From the NCBI RefSeq assembly GCF_000255555.1, contig NZ_AGRW01000047.1, positions 1 through 64,000 on the forward strand: a stretch of DNA of 64,000 nucleotides, in the 5' to 3' direction. Origin of the DNA: Treponema saccharophilum DSM 2985 (GTDB taxonomy: Bacteria > Spirochaetota > Spirochaetia > Treponematales > Treponemataceae). How positions within the stretch are numbered: position 1 is the stretch's first letter; each line of letters starts with the position of its first letter. Below the pieces are notes generated by a model. It had not been told where the DNA came from. It searched no databases and was given only the letters and a program-made list of their open reading frames with translations. This document shows positions 61,201-64,000 of this stretch, in pieces. Made by a program: the position numbers and the translations under genes.

Positions 61201-64000
61201 ACTGCGCGGATTATGCTCAGCGGGAACATCCCCGACGGAAGATACCTCGTCACCGTCGAGCGCGCCGGCGTCGTTCTTTCCGAGCATGCTGCTGTTTTCA
61301 GCGGAAAAACATGCGAGATTGCCGTGCCGGTTCTCGAATCATATTCGCCCGTCATCCACGTCAGGGTGTCCGCCGCCGTCAAAAGAACCGACGCGCCGCC
61401 GTCGGACTATGATGCCGAAGACAAAGGAATGCCGGCATCAACGGTCGCACTCGTCTCCATCCCCGTTTCTGACGAGGAGCGCACGTTCGATATAGGCGTG
61501 ACGGCGGACAAAAAAGTCCACCAGCCGGGCGAAACGGCGCGCGTGACCATGAAAGCATCGAAAAACGGACGACCTGTTTCCGGCGCGGAGCTTACGCTGA
61601 TGGTAGTCGACCGCGGCGTAATCGATTTGACCGGATACCGCGTCAAAAACCCGGTCTCGCATTTTTACGGCGCGCATCATTTCCCGGCGGAGTCGGCCTC
61701 ATCATCATCCTACGGCTCTATCATCCCGCCGACGCTGTTCGGAACGTATGCGACATCGGTGCCCGGCGGCATGATGGTATACGATAATATGTACAGAAGC
61801 GAGTTCGCCAAGAACGGGTTCATGGAATCGCGCATCATGCTGAAAAAATCGGACGCGAAATCCCCCGGCGATCTTTCGGGGAAGAAAACCGCTGTCAGGC
61901 AGGATTTCAGGGCGTTGGCGGCGTTTATTCCCACGATAATCACGGGAGACGACGGGACGGCGGAAGCGTCGTTCGTCCTGCCCGACACGCTCACCGACTA
62001 TATGTTGACCGTCGTCGGCGTGAAGGAGCAGTCGTTCGCCCTTGCGGAGGACTCGCTCAGCGTCGCAAATCCCGTCTCCGTGAGGGAATTCTCGACGAGG
62101 ATTCTCCGTCCGGGCGACAGGGGCGAAGCCGGCGTCGTCGTCACGAATTCGGGCGTCGGCGACGAGAACGTGACGGTCGGGCTTTCAATAACAAGCGGCG
62201 ACATCGTTTCCGGCGGGAGCGGAAGGATTCCCGGAACGGCGCGCATTTCCGGCAGCGGCACGAAAACGGTAAAAGTCGGCGCGGGAAGGACGCAGCCCGT
62301 CGGATTCTCCATCGACGCCGTCGGGGAAGGGTGGGTGACGCTGGAATTCTCCATAAAATGCGGCGCGCTTGACGAAATCGTCAGGAAAGCAGTCGAGATA
62401 GAGCGTCCGTATATTTTCGAGAGCGTGACGACAGTCGGGCAGGTTGCGGACGGGGAAAAAACGCGCGAAGAGATTGTCGTTTTCCCCGATTCCGGCGGCG
62501 AATTCTCGATTGAAATCGGCTCGTCACGGCTCGGGACGCTCCGCTCGGCCGTCGACTACGTTTTCCGCTATCCGTACGGCTGCCTTGAGCAGCGCTCGAG
62601 CGCGATAATTCCGCTCATCGCGTTCGGAAACCGCATCGGAGAATTCGGTCTTTCCTCGGAAGTCGGCGACGCAAAGGGGTTCGTCGAGAAGGAAATCGCC
62701 GGCTGGGCATCGTGCCAGAAACGCGACGGCGGATTCCCGTATTGGAGGGACGGGACGGAAAGCAGCCTCGCCGTAAGCATGAGGATTGCCGAGGTAATCG
62801 CGCTCGCGCGGAAACACGGCATGGCAGTTCCCTCCGCGCTCAATGTCGGGGAGCTTCTCGCATACATCGGGCGCGAGTCCGAAAATCTGAAGGCGGAGGG
62901 GCGGCACGGGCTTTTCGCACGGGCGTACTCGCTTTACGTGCGCTCCTGCCTCGGCGGAAAAGCTGATGCCGCGGAAATCGGCTCGATAATCGGGAACAAG
63001 GATGCGGGCGTCTGCGAGCTCGCTTTTGCGGGTCTTGCCGCGCTCAATTCGTCGGAGGAAGATTTCGCAAAAAAAGCCGCGTCGAGGATTGCGGGAAGAA
63101 TCGCGCTGACGACGCGCGGTGTGTCGATACAGACGCAGGAATCGGAAAACACCTGGCATTTCTTCGGCTCGGGGACGGAGCAGCTCGCGCTCGCGCTCCA
63201 GCTGTTCTCGGCGGTTGAGCCGTCTGGAATCCATGCGGGAAACATCGTGTGGGAGCTTCTCCAGATGCAGAAAGCCGGGAACGGACGGTGGCAATCGACC
63301 GCGACGACAGGGCGCGTCCTGATTGCGCTCGACTCGTACATTTCAGCGGCGAAGCTCGACGAGACCGATTTCACCGGAACGGCGACGCTTTTGGGAACGG
63401 AAATTCTTTCGGCGCATTTTTCCGGAACTGCCGCGAAGAACGCGTCCTCGGCATGGAAGCTCGGGACGGGAGACGGAAAGCGCCTTCCGGACGGAATCGC
63501 AGCAGGCGAAAGGATTTCGCTTTCGTTCAAAAAAGAAGGAAAAGGAACGCTTTTCTATACAGCCGGCATGACGTATTCGCTTCCTGCAGGCGGGCAGGCT
63601 GCGCGTGACGAGGGGCTTTCCGTTTTCGTGGAGATAACGGACGCGCGGACGGGAAAGGCCGTCAAAAACGGAAAGCTCGAAAGCGGCAAGATGTACAGGG
63701 AAACTGTCCGCATAACGTCGCCAAAAAACAGGACGTTCGTCGCGGTCCGCGCGCCCGTTCCCGCCGGAGCGGAAATACTGAACACGGCGTTCGCGACGAC
63801 TGCCTCGGTCGGAGCAAAGGCGCGGAAAATGGCGCGGTGGTGGGCGCCGTCAAGCCATCAGGAAATACGGGATGCCGAGGTCCGCTGTTTCTGGGATGAT
63901 TTTCCGCTCGGAAGCCGCTCGTTCGAATTCGTTTTCAGGGCGAACAGGAGCGGAACGTACGGGACACCGTCAGCTGTCGCCGAATGCATGTATGAGCCGG
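58249..64000 (+). CDS. bacterial alpha-2-macroglobulin lipoprotein (incomplete at window end)
   Basis: An open frame of 1917 codons that runs off the window. The signal MIISSC places lipidated Cys24 at the membrane. Macroglobulin-type domains are marked by RGVYKPGETVTCKI (about 600), KMYRPGETARIML (about 980) and KKVHQPGETARVTM (about 1090). The bait-adjacent motif VVDRGVIDLTGYR is near 1120. The thioester motif YPYGCLEQ has Cys1445 and Gln1448, then an alpha-helical thioester domain. It traps attacking proteases by covalent linkage in the periplasm. Bacterial A2M genes are often paired with pbpC, which would lie beyond the window. GGAGG precedes the ATG. Confidence 0.93.
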   Translation, partial: MKTKTRYSSCIRLACSLAMIISSCASQKTSVAAGQKAGALPAGSTSFFVKSVMPDGEISSSVVHPSIQVLFSEPVVALSKLGEPMTECETVTITPKLDGVFRWYGTSLLSFDCADRLIPQKEYTVEINPAARSVGGTPLCGAVSFSFRTEELRITGIEPGFSAEKKPVPYFSAGDVPPEFAREIAVTFSNSVNHKVVSKSIRIASKKKGAEKEFHFSCRKIDGRKILLSVKEPLPVDSEISVVLEKGARPDKGCIETSAEQTLAFHTLRPLSVTDSYAPCEGELVILFNHNLMKGTERGAIGSISFSPAMEMREGSVEARGKSLRITGIPAKAGESYSFEIAEGGVTDVWKQGLPKTVRKKITVPPAETTVSFKSYGPSVIEAAFEPRFSFAFVNIGKGSSYSLTALTGKKAGMKETFLLDGDIEGNGNRRVVKSIELAPFLDAAGGRFYGAVEFENSVFVGGVRKDEYEENRFMQITDLGAVVHLSENGLSVLVTSLSSGKPVRDALVRIKSVVEPAHRLDDVRAILSGNGTEIARAKTDDEGLSSVRFSVPDGQKAYAEITAGADRLVVFLDSWQVTRLLSGKKKSATAVPMVFCDRGVYKPGETVTCKIIDRTLSRGEYSTYTGGFELSFASGYGKKRTVFATERGTMSANGTADGKWKIPADAAPGTYGIEYKRDDGMSFTQEIEVQFFERLRFQSAAEIPDMAFVRGDTVQATVSASYLGGGALSGAAARAEWGRRRTTFSADVGIDGCVFGRSGRNGFFMDDEDYFSDESESRLGQDGTARFSVKADGGIEGAPYVYSVQALVTDAGNQMIASSSSATVHPASFYIGLFPKNGNGWLKKGEKTSFGFFPISCDKNTDCGELVGAKKSVSWKILRKTFVRMTETDDFGFEKSRWVEKISEECSGTGKLSGTSAGNPGSISFTPAEGGNYLLSAETRDGGGRKVITELPFFVPGGDGGGWREEGFGMTSMTDKKMYRPGETARIMLSGNIPDGRYLVTVERAGVVLSEHAAVFSGKTCEIAVPVLESYSPVIHVRVSAAVKRTDAPPSDYDAEDKGMPASTVALVSIPVSDEERTFDIGVTADKKVHQPGETARVTMKASKNGRPVSGAELTLMVVDRGVIDLTGYRVKNPVSHFYGAHHFPAESASSSSYGSIIPPTLFGTYATSVPGGMMVYDNMYRSEFAKNGFMESRIMLKKSDAKSPGDLSGKKTAVRQDFRALAAFIPTIITGDDGTAEASFVLPDTLTDYMLTVVGVKEQSFALAEDSLSVANPVSVREFSTRILRPGDRGEAGVVVTNSGVGDENVTVGLSITSGDIVSGGSGRIPGTARISGSGTKTVKVGAGRTQPVGFSIDAVGEGWVTLEFSIKCGALDEIVRKAVEIERPYIFESVTTVGQVADGEKTREEIVVFPDSGGEFSIEIGSSRLGTLRSAVDYVFRYPYGCLEQRSSAIIPLIAFGNRIGEFGLSSEVGDAKGFVEKEIAGWASCQKRDGGFPYWRDGTESSLAVSMRIAEVIALARKHGMAVPSALNVGELLAYIGRESENLKAEGRHGLFARAYSLYVRSCLGGKADAAEIGSIIGNKDAGVCELAFAGLAALNSSEEDFAKKAASRIAGRIALTTRGVSIQTQESENTWHFFGSGTEQLALALQLFSAVEPSGIHAGNIVWELLQMQKAGNGRWQSTATTGRVLIALDSYISAAKLDETDFTGTATLLGTEILSAHFSGTAAKNASSAWKLGTGDGKRLPDGIAAGERISLSFKKEGKGTLFYTAGMTYSLPAGGQAARDEGLSVFVEITDARTGKAVKNGKLESGKMYRETVRITSPKNRTFVAVRAPVPAGAEILNTAFATTASVGAKARKMARWWAPSSHQEIRDAEVRCFWDDFPLGSRSFEFVFRANRSGTYGTPSAVAECMYEP

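Overview
The window looks like a chromosomal segment of a host- or rumen-associated spirochaete, most likely a Treponema. This rests on gene content: BspA-type leucine-rich-repeat proteins, a double-Cache chemotaxis receptor, many lipoproteins, a sensor with two-component-type propellers feeding a cyclase, and a bacterial alpha-2-macroglobulin. No rRNA, tRNA or CRISPR array was seen. Base composition changes sharply along the window. About 1-22440 and 46100-54400 are AT-rich; 22440-46000 and 54420-64000 are GC-rich with a GC-biased third codon position.

Region 1-22440 is an accessory zone of small operons mixed with broken genes. Remnants include a frameshifted tfoX-like gene, a hipA C-terminus, a nitroreductase stub, a 3'-truncated aldo/keto reductase and a DNA methyltransferase tail. 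Intact modules are an Rrf2 regulator with two redox genes, a class M sirtuin with its zinc macrodomain partner, flavodoxin plus acetyltransferase, an iron- or corrinoid-type ABC importer with a TetR regulator, and an ArsR regulator with a C_GCAxxG_C_C protein under a clear operator-promoter. A 56-bp sequence at 1-56 is repeated at 14850-14905. After it come a single-chain Type ISP restriction-modification enzyme with a divergent XRE regulator, kptA, and a decayed DUF2326 ATPase gene whose 5' end is lost exactly where composition changes.

Region 22440-46070 is core-like. It holds HD and DUF3943 proteins, a split small-multidrug-type transporter pair, cobS, a sodium symporter, an orphan TRAP-type binding protein and a chemotaxis receptor. 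Next is a minus-strand operon of a propeller/Y_Y_Y sensor adenylate cyclase, a UrtA-like binding lipoprotein and a membrane protein. It is divergent from a duplicated-domain lipoprotein and a secreted GH16 beta-glucanase with three CBM-like modules, so it is plausibly a polysaccharide-sensing locus. Two leucine-rich-repeat proteins follow, one fused to a WYL-type DNA-binding head.

Region 46170-53450 is the most interesting part. A minus-strand gene set encodes a radical SAM/SPASM maturase with an N-terminal PqqD-like segment, an SNF2 helicase, a methyltransferase and two unannotated Cys-rich mini-proteins of 44 and 43 residues. The two mini-proteins share an N-terminal LTWNV motif and end at a terminator. 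This is a candidate ribosomally synthesised, post-translationally modified peptide (RiPP) cluster. FRG-domain and LRR genes lie just upstream.

Region 53550-64000 has an XRE regulator, a 22-bp tandem repeat, a flavin reductase-rubredoxin fusion, a MATE exporter, a mini protein kinase, a ketopantoate reductase-like enzyme, and a thioester-containing alpha-2-macroglobulin lipoprotein that runs off the end of the window.
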